This document shows, piece by piece, positions 8,315-15,918 of a stretch of 23,320 bases of DNA. Position 1 is the stretch's first letter. Every line of letters begins with the position of its first letter. The notes under the pieces were generated by a model, which saw only the letters and a list, made by a program, of their open reading frames with translations, was not told where the DNA came from and did not search any database. Source of the stretch: Candidatus Fermentithermobacillaceae bacterium UBA3951 (lineage in GTDB: Bacteria; Bacillota; Sulfobacillia; Fermentithermobacillales; Fermentithermobacillaceae); contig DGDN01000106.1 in NCBI GenBank assembly GCA_002385465.1, forward strand, positions 1 through 23,320, read 5' to 3'. A program made the position numbers and the translations under genes.

Positions 8315-8344
8315 AGTGTCCGCGAAGACCTAAGGCACTCTTTC
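8313..8344 (+). terminator. Weak intrinsic terminator after the methyltransferase gene
   Basis: AGAGTG (8313-8318) pairs with CACTCT (8336-8341), extended by CC/GG with a one-base bulge, and TTTCC follows. The loop is long, so the structure is modest. It separates the trxB operon from the ctsR promoter. Confidence 0.4.
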
Positions 8345-8360
8345 CTAGGATAAGAAAAAC

Positions 8361-8390
8361 TTGATACAAAGATGTCCTTGGACGTATAAT
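8361..8390 (+). promoter_or_regulatory. Sigma-A promoter of the ctsR-clpC operon
   Basis: TTGATA (8361-8366), 18-bp spacer and a perfect TATAAT (8385-8390), 50 bp before the ctsR start. The -10 abuts the CtsR operator, so repressor binding would block open-complex formation or clearance. Confidence 0.85.
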
Positions 8391-8391
8391 A

Positions 8392-8408
8392 AGTCAAAGA
8401 AAGACAAA
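8392..8408 (+). promoter_or_regulatory. CtsR operator
   Basis: Two direct heptads, AGTCAAA (8392-8398) and AGACAAA (8402-8408), are separated by GAA. This matches the CtsR consensus (A/G)GTCAAA-NAN-(A/G)GTCAAA except for one base in the second heptad. Its position just after the -10 predicts autorepression of the operon, relieved by heat when CtsR is inactivated. Confidence 0.85.
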
Positions 8409-8439
8409 GTTAAAAGATACTCTTTTTGAGAGGTGGTGG

Positions 8440-8913
8440 ATGCAGGTGGCCAGCCTGGCCGATCACATTGAAAGATACATCGAGTCGCTGATAGCCGAAG
8501 GCGAGGGCGTGGCCGAGATACAGAGGGCACTCATTGCAGAGCTGTTCCGGTGTGCGCCTTCCCAGGTGACTTATGTGATAAGCTCGCGGTTTTCGCCTGA
8601 GAGGGGCTACATCATCGAGTCGAGACGCGGGGGAGGCGGGTTCATAAGGCTTACAAAGGTTAGCCTAGACTCCGAGAATGTCCGCGACGTCCTAAACGAT
8701 GTGGGAAGCCATTTGAGTCAGGGGGAATCATACGCCTACCTTGAAAGGCTTCTCGAGGAAGGCCATCTGGATGAGAGGACTTATGCGGTTATGAGGGCCG
8801 CCCTATCAAGGAACTCTCTGACGATAGGACTCCCAGACCGTGACCTCCTTAGGGCAAACATATTCAAGGCGATGCTGAACGCGTATTTTTCGGTAGAAGA
8901 AAAGGGAGAGTGA
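8440..8913 (+). CDS. ctsR: Transcriptional repressor CtsR
   Basis: A 157-aa class III heat-shock repressor. The N-terminal winged helix-turn-helix includes FRCAPSQVTYVISSRFSPERGY (about 36-57), and the wing holds RRGGGGFIR (62-70), the glycine-rich loop that acts as thermosensor in Bacillus/Geobacillus CtsR. The C-terminal half matches the dimer and McsB-contact domain (NVRDVLNDVGSHLSQGE, then LLEEGHLDERTYAVM). It is the first gene of the operon and the likely ligand of the operator at 8392-8408. AGAGGTGG lies a few bases before the ATG. The gap to mcsA is 6 bp. Confidence 0.95.
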   Translation: MQVASLADHIERYIESLIAEGEGVAEIQRALIAELFRCAPSQVTYVISSRFSPERGYIIESRRGGGGFIRLTKVSLDSENVRDVLNDVGSHLSQGESYAYLERLLEEGHLDERTYAVMRAALSRNSLTIGLPDRDLLRANIFKAMLNAYFSVEEKGE

Positions 8914-8919
8914 AGGAAC

Positions 8920-9444
8920 ATGACATGTGAGGAGTGCGGGAAGAATCCGGCCACGGTCCGGTTTGAACAAGTGGTGAACGGCAAGAGGACCGTCATGAAC
9001 CTCTGCGCTGAGTGCGCTCAGAAAAAGGGTGTTTTGAGCGTACTCTTCCAGCCGACTTTCTCCATAAACAGCCTGCTCTCCGCCCTATTGGGGTCACAGA
9101 TGAAAGGGCTTCCCGCTCCCACTCCCGGCGAGGAAGAGAAGCGGTGCAGGATATGCGGCATGAGCTACCGCGATTTTGCCCGCGCCGGACGGCTGGGCTG
9201 TTCGCGGTGCTATGAGACGTTTGAAGATAGGCTAGACCCGCTTCTTAGGAGGATCCACGGCTCGGGGAGGCACATGGGAAAGGCGCCCTTGAGAGTGGGC
9301 GGCGCGGCAAGGGCCCGCCGCGAACTGGAAGACTTGAGGAGGCAGCTTGCGGCCGCCGTGGCCGACGAGGCCTACGAGAAAGCAGCAGAGCTCAGGGACA
9401 AAATCAAGGCGATTGAGTCCACGTTGGGGAGGGAAGAGGAATGA
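8920..9444 (+). CDS. mcsA: McsA, activator of protein-arginine kinase McsB
   Basis: A 174-aa zinc protein that activates McsB and links it to CtsR and ClpC. Four CxxC pairs are present: C3/C6 with C29/C32 and C76/C79 with C94/C97, enough for two zinc sites. A C-terminal UVR motif (about 132-170, containing YEKAAELRDKIKAIE) is of the kind also seen in the ClpC middle domain. The region 36-70 is low-complexity linker. AAGGA precedes the ATG. The TGA stop overlaps the mcsB ATG (ATGA), indicating tight stoichiometric coupling. Confidence 0.94.
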   Translation: MTCEECGKNPATVRFEQVVNGKRTVMNLCAECAQKKGVLSVLFQPTFSINSLLSALLGSQMKGLPAPTPGEEEKRCRICGMSYRDFARAGRLGCSRCYETFEDRLDPLLRRIHGSGRHMGKAPLRVGGAARARRELEDLRRQLAAAVADEAYEKAAELRDKIKAIESTLGREEE

Positions 9445-10526
9445 GACGCGAAGGTAGTCTGCTCGAGAATATTGTGAGGCGATCGTCGTCTCCTTGGATG
9501 GATGGCTCGGGGACCATGTCCGATGTGGTGATCTCTTCGAGAGTGAGACTGGCGAGGAACCTCCGCGATGTTGAATTCCCTCACCGCATGGATGAAAAGG
9601 CGGCGGGCGCCGTACTGGACAAAGTAAAGCAGGCCGTCTCCGACGTAAACGCACGGAAGGCGATGCCTGAGCTTACCTGTATAGACCTACAAGACGTGAG
9701 CCCCCTCGACCGGCAAGTGCTTGTTGAAAAGCACCTCGTGAGCCCTCAACATGCTCAGCCCCTTCCGGGTCGAGGTCTTGTGACACGCCCAGATGAGCGG
9801 GTTTCGATTATGGTCAACGAAGAAGACCACCTGAGGATCCAGTGCCTCTACTCAGGCCTGGAACTCGATGAAGCCTATATAACCGCAAACGGGATGGATG
9901 ACCTCCTGGATGAGCGGCTTGATTTTGCCTATGACGATAGGACCGGTTTTCTGACGGCGTGTCCCACCAACGTGGGCACAGGGCTGAGAGCTTCGGTGAT
10001 GGTCCACCTACCGGCCCTTGCCATAGGCGATGAGGTTTCACGTGTGCTTTCCGCGGTGAACAAGGTGGGGCTGGTTGTACGGGGGCTTTACGGCGAAGGC
10101 ACTGAAGGTCAGGGAAACGTGTATCAGGTGTCCAACCAGATAACGCTTGGCCAGACTGAGAAGGAGATATTGGAGAACCTTTCGCTCATCGCAAAGCAAG
10201 TTGTGGCAGAGGAAAAGCGTTACCGGGAGACGCTAATGAAGAACAGGCGGACTGCTTTGGAAGACCGCATATTCAGGGCTTGGGGCATACTCACAAACGC
10301 TCGCTCAATGAGTTCGGAGGAAGCCGTGAAGCTCTGGTCGGACGTAAGGCTTGGGGTTGAGCTCGGGCTGATCGAGGGACCCGATGTTACGCATATCAAT
10401 GAAATCCTCGTGATAGCCCAGCCGCACTTCGTGATGCGTTCTCACGGACGAACCATGACTCCGGAAGAGAGGGATATCGCCCGAGCGGAACTCTTGAGGC
10501 GTCATCTCGCGACAATGAGATCCTAG
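9441..10526 (+). CDS. mcsB: Protein arginine kinase McsB
   Basis: A 361-aa phosphagen-kinase-like enzyme that phosphorylates arginines, including those of CtsR, and marks proteins for ClpCP. The N-terminal nucleotide-binding signature SSRVRLARNLRDVEFPHRM (32-50) and the catalytic loop LTACPTNVGTGLRASV with Cys174 are intact, as are the acidic residues of NEED (126-129). A C-terminal RDIARA (344-349) matches the RDxxRA phosphoarginine-binding allosteric motif, so phosphoarginine feedback is predicted. It overlaps mcsA by 4 bp; the 70-bp gap to clpC has no visible terminator. Confidence 0.95.
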   Translation: MRREGSLLENIVRRSSSPWMDGSGTMSDVVISSRVRLARNLRDVEFPHRMDEKAAGAVLDKVKQAVSDVNARKAMPELTCIDLQDVSPLDRQVLVEKHLVSPQHAQPLPGRGLVTRPDERVSIMVNEEDHLRIQCLYSGLELDEAYITANGMDDLLDERLDFAYDDRTGFLTACPTNVGTGLRASVMVHLPALAIGDEVSRVLSAVNKVGLVVRGLYGEGTEGQGNVYQVSNQITLGQTEKEILENLSLIAKQVVAEEKRYRETLMKNRRTALEDRIFRAWGILTNARSMSSEEAVKLWSDVRLGVELGLIEGPDVTHINEILVIAQPHFVMRSHGRTMTPEERDIARAELLRRHLATMRS

Positions 10527-10596
10527 CGCAAATCGTAAGTGTGAGATTCACGTTTTCGTATACCTAAACCAAACCTAAGGAGGGAGGTTTACTTAA

Positions 10597-13116
10597 GTGA
10601 ATGGAAGACCTAAGTACACAGACAACGCGTCTCGCGTCATAGCTTGGGCCGAGGAGTTCGCCAAGCAATACGGCGCAGAAGCTATGGATACAGAGCATAT
10701 CTTGCTGGGCCTCTTGAAAGCCGAAGGGGGACTGGCCAGGAGAGTCATGGATGGGCTCGGGGTGCAGCCCTCTGTCATCCAAGACGAGCTCAAGAAGGTC
10801 ATTGAGAAGCGCCCACCGGGCAACGTAGACAGCGCCACCCCCGGAGCGAAACGAGTCATCCAAAATGCCCAGCGAGAGGCTATGGCTTTGGGGCACGGCT
10901 GGGTTGGCACGGAGCACATCTTGCTGGCCCTCCTTCGGGAGCAAGAGGGATTGGCCGCTCTGGTGCTCAAGAAGGTGGGACTGGAGATTGAGTCGGCCAG
11001 AGAGCAAGTCATCAATTTGCTCAGGGAAATCCAGCAACAGGGTACCCAGCAGGGCGGCTCACCTTTTCCTCCTATCCCGGGATTTCCCGGATTCCCCGGG
11101 TTTACAGGCCATACTCCGCAGGAAAGGCGTGGAGACAGGCGGCGGACCCCGGCTCTTGAGACCTATGGCCGCGACCTAACGGAGCTCGCGAAAAAGGGAG
11201 CCCTCGACCCCGTCATCGGGCGCGAGAAAGAGATCGAGCGGGTTATCCAGATCCTCTCGAGGCGAACCAAGAACAATCCCGTCCTTATAGGCGAGCCGGG
11301 AGTCGGAAAGACGGCCATAGCCGAAGGGCTCGCTCAGGCCATAGTCGATGGTTCTGTGCCCGAGATGCTAAAGGACAAGCGGGTTATAACCCTGGACCTG
11401 GGCTCGCTCGTCGCAGGAACGAAGTACCGCGGCGAGTTTGAAGAGAGGCTCAAGAAGATCCTGGACGAAGTCCGGAGGGCGGGCAATGTCATCCTCTTCA
11501 TTGATGAGATGCACAACATAATCGGAGCAGGTGCGGCCGAAGGAGCCATAGATGCTTCCAGCATACTGAAACCCCTCCTTGCGAGGGGCGAGCTCCAGTG
11601 CGTCGGGGCTACCACTTTGGACGAGTACCGGAAGCACGTGGAGAAGGATGCGGCGCTGGAGAGGCGGTTCCAGCCTGTCATGGTGGTCGAGCCGTCGGTC
11701 GACGAGACCATCAGCATCTTGAAGGGTCTTAGGAGCCGTTACGAAGAGCACCATAAGGTGAAGTACACAGACGAGGCTCTCGAAGCGGCAGCAAGGCTGT
11801 CGGATCGCTTCGTGTCTGACCGCTTCCTTCCGGATAAGGCCATAGACCTTATCGACGAGGCAGGTTCGAAGGTCAGGATGAAGGCATTTGAAGCCCCCGA
11901 CGGCATCCGTGAGCTTGAGCGAGAGATCGAGGAGCTTGCCAAAGAGAAAGAGCTTGCGGTCGCGAACCAAGAGTTTGAGAAAGCCGCCGAGTACCGGGAC
12001 AAAGAACACCGTCTCCGAAATGAGCTTGAGGAGAAGAAGAAGAGCTGGCAGGCGCAGGAAGTGCCTACCAAGTCGACGGTTACCGAGGAAGAAATAGCCG
12101 CGATAGTCTCCGACTGGACCGGGATCCCGGTTAAACGACTGGCGTCGGCGGAGACCGAGAGGCTCCTGAACCTTGAGGAGGAACTCCACAAGAGAGTCAT
12201 CAAACAGGACGAAGCCGTAGAGGCCGTTGCCCGGGCCATAAGGCGTTCAAGGGCAGGGCTGAAGGACCCAAAGCGTCCTATCGGGTCGTTCATCTTCCTG
12301 GGTCCTACGGGAGTAGGGAAGACCGAGCTGGCGCGGGCGCTCGCCGAGGCCCTCTTCGGCGATGAGGACGCTCTCATCAGGCTCGATATGTCCGAGTACC
12401 AAGAGCGTCACACGGTATCGAGGCTCGTGGGGGCGCCCCCGGGTTATATAGGCTACGATGAGGGCGGGCAACTTACGGAGGCGGTAAGGCGCAAACCCTA
12501 TTCGGTGGTCCTCCTGGACGAAATCGAGAAAGCCCACCCCGACGTCTTCAACGTGCTCCTTCAGGTGCTTGAAGACGGCCGTCTGACTGAAGCAAGAGGT
12601 CGCACGGTTGATTTCAGGAACACCGTTATCATAATGACGTCCAACGCGGGCGCCGAGGTCATCCACGGGAAAGCAGTACTCGGGTTCACCACGGAGCGCG
12701 ATACGGTGAGAGAGCACGAGGAAATGAAGGATCGCGTCATGGACGTCGTGAAGCGGATGTTCCGTCCCGAGTTCTTGAACAGAGTGGACGAGATCATCGT
12801 CTTCCAGTCCCTTACTGTGGAGGACCTCAAGCAGATTGTGCTCCTCCAGCTCAACCAGGTTGCAAAGAGGCTGGAAGAAGCGGCCAACCTCAAGATCGAG
12901 ATCACGGATAAGGCCAAGGAGAGACTGGTTGAGGAAGGGACCGATCCGGAATACGGAGCCAGGCCCCTGAGGCGTGCCATACAGCGGCTCGTGGAGGACC
13001 CGCTGTCAGATCTCGTGCTGCGCGGCGAGTTCAAGGAGCGCGACACGGTTTTGGTGGATGTGGACGATACCGGCAGGTTCACTTTCAAGGCGCCCGTCAC
13101 TCAAGCGGCTGAGTAA
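10597..13116 (+). CDS. clpC: ATP-dependent Clp protease ATPase subunit ClpC
   Basis: An 839-aa Hsp100 unfoldase that feeds ClpP. In order: two Clp-N repeats (about 1-145); a Pro/Gly/Phe-rich linker (about 155-172); AAA1 with Walker A GEPGVGKT (about 231) and FIDEMHN; a coiled middle domain with a UVR-like EFEKAAEYRDKE (about 458), the McsB/MecA adaptor site; AAA2 with GPTGVGKTEL (about 568), pore loop GAPPGYIGY and LLDEIEKAHPDVFNVLL; and a ClpP-docking LGF loop (about 694). The GTG start at 10597 has AGGAGGGAGGT 8 nt upstream; no competing in-frame start fits better. It is the last gene before a strong hairpin and is controlled with ctsR. Confidence 0.96.
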   Translation: MNGRPKYTDNASRVIAWAEEFAKQYGAEAMDTEHILLGLLKAEGGLARRVMDGLGVQPSVIQDELKKVIEKRPPGNVDSATPGAKRVIQNAQREAMALGHGWVGTEHILLALLREQEGLAALVLKKVGLEIESAREQVINLLREIQQQGTQQGGSPFPPIPGFPGFPGFTGHTPQERRGDRRRTPALETYGRDLTELAKKGALDPVIGREKEIERVIQILSRRTKNNPVLIGEPGVGKTAIAEGLAQAIVDGSVPEMLKDKRVITLDLGSLVAGTKYRGEFEERLKKILDEVRRAGNVILFIDEMHNIIGAGAAEGAIDASSILKPLLARGELQCVGATTLDEYRKHVEKDAALERRFQPVMVVEPSVDETISILKGLRSRYEEHHKVKYTDEALEAAARLSDRFVSDRFLPDKAIDLIDEAGSKVRMKAFEAPDGIRELEREIEELAKEKELAVANQEFEKAAEYRDKEHRLRNELEEKKKSWQAQEVPTKSTVTEEEIAAIVSDWTGIPVKRLASAETERLLNLEEELHKRVIKQDEAVEAVARAIRRSRAGLKDPKRPIGSFIFLGPTGVGKTELARALAEALFGDEDALIRLDMSEYQERHTVSRLVGAPPGYIGYDEGGQLTEAVRRKPYSVVLLDEIEKAHPDVFNVLLQVLEDGRLTEARGRTVDFRNTVIIMTSNAGAEVIHGKAVLGFTTERDTVREHEEMKDRVMDVVKRMFRPEFLNRVDEIIVFQSLTVEDLKQIVLLQLNQVAKRLEEAANLKIEITDKAKERLVEEGTDPEYGARPLRRAIQRLVEDPLSDLVLRGEFKERDTVLVDVDDTGRFTFKAPVTQAAE

Positions 13117-13159
13117 GGGTCGTGAAAGTGGCGGCTTAGCCGGTATGCCGAGAGAAAAT

Positions 13160-13189
13160 CGAGAGGCCCGGAAGTCTCCGGGCCTCTCG
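13160..13189. terminator. Strong hairpin after clpC
   Basis: A perfect 13-bp GC-rich stem (13160-13172 with 13177-13189) with a 4-nt loop lies 43 bp after the clpC stop. The plus strand has no U-tract after it. The minus strand reads ATTTTCTCT after the stem, so the classical terminator shape points the other way. Partial read-through into radA is possible. Confidence 0.55.
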
Positions 13190-13282
13190 CGATCCAACTC
13201 GTGGAACCTCGGATCCCCCAAATGAAGAGGAATGACCTCCTTCCCGGTAGAATGTTACGACCCAGTAGAAAGGACTGGTAAC

Positions 13283-14641
13283 ATGCCTCGAGTCTCATCC
13301 AGATTTGTGTGTTCTTCCTGCGGTTTTCAGTCTCTTCGCCAGTACGGAAAGTGCCCTCAATGCGGCGAATGGAACACAATGACCGAGGAAGTAGAAAGGC
13401 CTGTGAAAACGTCGAGACCGGCCGGGGCGACCGTAGAGCCGGTGATCCTGTCGAGAGTGCCCGTCCAAGATGTTACACGTTTCAGAAGCGGCATGCAGGA
13501 GTTCGACCGCGTCCTGGGCGGAGGTTTTGTCCCGGGGTCTGTGATCTTGCTTGCTGGCGAACCGGGAATAGGAAAGTCAACACTCCTCCTTACAGTATCC
13601 GAGACGGTAGCCAAGACGAGAGGCCGGGTCCTATACACCTCGGGAGAAGAGTCCCAGAACCAGGTGAGGATGAGGGCCGAGAGGCTGGGGGTCTTGACCG
13701 ACGAGCTCTTTTTTGCAGCAGAGCAGGACGTAGACGCTATCTTGGAGATGTGCGGGAAGGTAAAGCCCGAGCTCCTCATCGTGGATTCAATTCAAACGTG
13801 TGAAGACCAGAGCGTAGACTCCTTGCCGGGGGGGCCCAACCAAGTCCGGGCGTGCGCCACGAAACTGCAGCAATATGCAAAGGAGCACAGCCTCACTTGC
13901 GTGATGGTCGGGCATACGGTGAAAACCGGGGGTATCGCAGGCCCCAGGCTCCTTGAGCACCTGGTCGACACGGTCCTCTACTTCGAGGGCGATTCCAACC
14001 ACCTATACAGGCTGGTGCGTGCCCAGAAAAACCGCTTCGGTCCTACCAACGAGGTGGCCGTATTCCAGATGGAGGACAGGGGCATCGTGGAGATACCCAA
14101 CCCATCGGAAATCTTCCTCTCTGAGCGGAATGCGGGGAACACCGGTTCCTGTGTAGGTGTGTGCCTCAAGGGAAACCAGGCCATGTGTTTGGAAGTCCAG
14201 TCTCTCCTGGCTGCGTGTGCCTACGGGACACCAAGGAGGGTGACGGGCGAAATAGAGCACCAGCGTGTTTCCTTGATACTGGCCGTCCTCTCCAGGAAGC
14301 TGGAAGCCGGCCTTGACAACAGGGATGCCTACGTGAAAGTGGCAGGAGGAATCAGGATCGATGAACCGGGAATCGACCTTGCAGTGGGACTTGCCCTCAT
14401 GTCTTCTTTCTACGACCGTCCTGTAAAGCCCGGACTGGCCTGTTTCGGAGAGATCGGGCTTTCCGGCGAGGTACGTATGGTTTCCCGGATGGAAGATAGG
14501 GTCAAAGAGGCTCAACGAGTAGGTTTTCAGGAAATACTTGTCCCTGCCGGTTTTCTGAGGAGGCACAAAGCCTCAAGAAATCTTAAGGGCATTTCGTCGG
14601 TTGAGGAAGCCGTAAGAAACGCCCTTTCAGAAAGCTTATGA
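13283..14641 (+). CDS. radA: DNA repair protein RadA (Sms)
   Basis: A RecA-related ATPase that drives branch migration in recombination. A four-cysteine zinc finger (C10, C13, C24, C27) starts the protein, then RecA core with Walker A GEPGIGKST (about 92-100), the RadA-specific KNRFG motif (about 248), and a Lon-like C-terminal domain (about 280-452). I choose ATG 13283 because AAGGA lies 9 nt upstream and the zinc finger then starts at residue 8-10, as in the family; an in-frame ATG at 13232 would add 17 unconserved residues. Length is 452 aa, normal. The stop overlaps by 6 bp the stop of the convergent gene. disA, often next in Bacillota, is absent here. Confidence 0.94.
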   Translation: MPRVSSRFVCSSCGFQSLRQYGKCPQCGEWNTMTEEVERPVKTSRPAGATVEPVILSRVPVQDVTRFRSGMQEFDRVLGGGFVPGSVILLAGEPGIGKSTLLLTVSETVAKTRGRVLYTSGEESQNQVRMRAERLGVLTDELFFAAEQDVDAILEMCGKVKPELLIVDSIQTCEDQSVDSLPGGPNQVRACATKLQQYAKEHSLTCVMVGHTVKTGGIAGPRLLEHLVDTVLYFEGDSNHLYRLVRAQKNRFGPTNEVAVFQMEDRGIVEIPNPSEIFLSERNAGNTGSCVGVCLKGNQAMCLEVQSLLAACAYGTPRRVTGEIEHQRVSLILAVLSRKLEAGLDNRDAYVKVAGGIRIDEPGIDLAVGLALMSSFYDRPVKPGLACFGEIGLSGEVRMVSRMEDRVKEAQRVGFQEILVPAGFLRRHKASRNLKGISSVEEAVRNALSESL

Positions 14642-15034
14642 GAAATTGTACATACCCAAGCAGGCCACCCGTTCTTTTTCCTTAATCAGGATGTCGCTCA
14701 GGTTCAAGCCGAGGATGTTGCAGAGGGCTGCCAAGTAGAAGAGGTTGCGGCCGATTTCGTCTTCCAGTACTTCCGCGCAGTGCTCGCAGAGTTTTCCCTT
14801 TATATGCGTGCTCATGTGCGCTTTTAGGTTCTCGAGGGAGTCGAGATCAGGTGGAACCTTCTGTTTTCCGGCTTCGACCTCCACGCACCCGCAAGTTGTT
14901 ACGGCTTTGGCCACTGCGCGATTTACCCTGCCCGTTGATTCGGTGAGTTTGGTGATCACATCAAGGATGCTTCTGTGCCTCATAAGATAGTTCTCTACCG
15001 TCTCCTGAAAGCCGTCACAGAGAACATCTTTCAC
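14636..15034 (-). CDS. Conserved Clostridia-type protein of unknown function, MazG-like C-terminus
   Basis: A 132-aa soluble protein I recognise as a type seen in Clostridia but with no assigned function. It has a CGC motif (48-50) in a helical N-terminal half and CEHC (83-86), possibly a four-cysteine metal site. The C-terminal helix EIGRNLFYLAALCNILGL resembles the last helices of MazG-like nucleotide pyrophosphatases, but the full EExxE/ExxD metal set is not evident, so this is a weak analogy. I start it at GTG 15034, with AGGTG 8 nt upstream. The reading frame stays open through the tRNA gene further upstream, but that extension is not protein. The SD site lies only about two dozen bases past the tRNA 3' end with no terminator, so the tRNA and this mRNA probably share a transcript. 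Confidence 0.72.
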   Translation of the reverse strand: MKDVLCDGFQETVENYLMRHRSILDVITKLTESTGRVNRAVAKAVTTCGCVEVEAGKQKVPPDLDSLENLKAHMSTHIKGKLCEHCAEVLEDEIGRNLFYLAALCNILGLNLSDILIKEKERVACLGMYNFS

Positions 15035-15071
15035 AATACCTTCACCTCGCTGAAGGGCACTGGAGAAAGGC

Positions 15072-15146
15072 TGGTGGACGTGGGGGGATTCGAACCCCCG
15101 ACCTTTCGGATGCGAACCGAATGCTCTCCCTCTGAGCCACACGCCC
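15072..15146 (-). tRNA. tRNA-Ala (anticodon CGC)
   Basis: A complete 75-nt cloverleaf with encoded CCA. The acceptor stem GGGCGTG/CACGTCC contains the G3:U70 pair that identifies alanine tRNAs. D arm GCTC/GAGC; anticodon stem TTCGG/CCGAA with loop TTCGCAT (anticodon CGC, reading GCG); T arm GGGGG/CCCCC with loop TTCGAAT. It has its own promoter upstream. Confidence 0.96.
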
Positions 15147-15169
15147 ATCCATGCATGAATGCAAAATCC

Positions 15170-15198
15170 ATTCTAATGCAGCACTTGTCGCGAGTCAA
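15170..15198 (-). promoter_or_regulatory. Sigma-A promoter of tRNA-Ala
   Basis: On the minus strand: TTGACT (15198-15193), 17-bp spacer, TAGAAT (15175-15170), 23 bp before the tRNA 5' end. Both hexamers match the consensus at 5 of 6 positions. It sits between the carD stop and the tRNA. Confidence 0.85.
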
Positions 15199-15221
15199 GA
15201 AAGCCGTTTTAGAGTGCAAGT

Positions 15222-15713
15222 TTAACCCTGAGCTTCTTGCGTCAGAACGTTTTCGAGGACAGATACGGTCTTCTCCCGGTCCCAGTTCTTGGCGAGGATG
15301 ATTTCGGATATGAGGATCTCTTTTGCACTATCAAGCATCTTGCGTTCGCCGGTAGAAAGGCCCTTTTCCCTCTCACGGGCCGAAAGGTTGCGCACGACAT
15401 CGGCTACTTCGTAGATATCTCCGCTCTTTATCTTCTCAAGATTTGAGCGATAGCGCCGGTTCCAGTTGGAGGACATGGCCGTACATTCTTGCTTGAGCAC
15501 CTCTATGACTTTGTCGACTTCCTCGGGAGATATAACATCTCTAAGGCCTATGTCTTCGGTGTTGTCAACCGGGATCATGACCTTCATGTCTCCGATGGGA
15601 AGCCTGAGAACATAGTAGCGGTGGTGCTTGCCCAGAATCTCCCTTTCCTCAACGCCCTCTATCGTCCCGGCACCGTGCATCGGGTAAACGACGCGGTCAC
15701 CGACCTTAAACAT
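15222..15713 (-). CDS. CarD/CdnL family RNA polymerase-binding regulator
   Basis: A 163-aa transcription factor that binds the RNA polymerase beta subunit and steadies open complexes, typically at rRNA and growth-linked promoters. The N-terminal RID/Tudor-like domain starts MFKVGDRVVYPMHGAGTI and runs to about 60. The C-terminal helical domain contains NWNRRYRSNLEKIKSGDIYE and the family segment REREKGLSTGERKML. Three in-frame ATGs lie close together; the third (15713) is 7 nt after GGGAGG and gives the usual family N-terminus, so I use it. It is divergent from the PIN-TRAM gene and upstream of tRNA-Ala on the same strand, with no clear terminator between. Confidence 0.9.
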   Translation of the reverse strand: MFKVGDRVVYPMHGAGTIEGVEEREILGKHHRYYVLRLPIGDMKVMIPVDNTEDIGLRDVISPEEVDKVIEVLKQECTAMSSNWNRRYRSNLEKIKSGDIYEVADVVRNLSAREREKGLSTGERKMLDSAKEILISEIILAKNWDREKTVSVLENVLTQEAQG

Positions 15714-15744
15714 CTGCATACCTCCCATTGCGCCTTACTGCACT

Positions 15745-15774
15745 ATTGTACCATTAACTGGTGTTTTGCGTCAA
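15745..15774 (-). promoter_or_regulatory. Sigma-A promoter of carD
   Basis: On the minus strand: TTGACG (15774-15769), 18-bp spacer, TACAAT (15750-15745), 31 bp before the carD ATG. Each hexamer matches the consensus at 5 of 6 positions. Confidence 0.85.
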
Positions 15775-15856
15775 ACCATGGAGGAAGCCTTATCTTGGCA
15801 GTTTGGTCCCGGTTAAGGGGGTGACTTGGAACCCCGGGGTACACTGAGTGTTGAAC

Positions 15857-15886
15857 TTGGAGGAGTCGGGCTGGCTCGACTATAAT
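15857..15886 (+). promoter_or_regulatory. Promoter of the PIN-TRAM gene with spacer palindrome
   Basis: TTGGAG (15857-15862), 18-bp spacer, perfect TATAAT (15881-15886), 33 bp before the start. An 18-bp near-palindrome, AGTCGGGCTGGCTCGACT (15864-15881), one mismatched pair and a 2-base centre, fills the spacer and could be an operator. Confidence 0.65.
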
Positions 15887-15918
15887 AAGTCAGTCAGAAC
15901 ACACGAAGGAGGTGCTTG

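Noticed and set aside
8374..8383. GTCC-TT-GGAC palindrome in the ctsR promoter spacer
   Set aside because: Only 4-bp arms; likely chance, and the CtsR heptads explain the regulation.
13232..13282. Earlier in-frame ATG for RadA
   Set aside because: Adds 17 unconserved residues before the zinc finger, and its ribosome site lies too close; ATG 13283 is better.
15035..15148. N-terminal extension of the 132-aa gene upstream to an ATG at 15148
   Set aside because: The extension runs through the complete tRNA-Ala cloverleaf; the GTG at 15034 has a proper ribosome site, so the extra residues are not coding.
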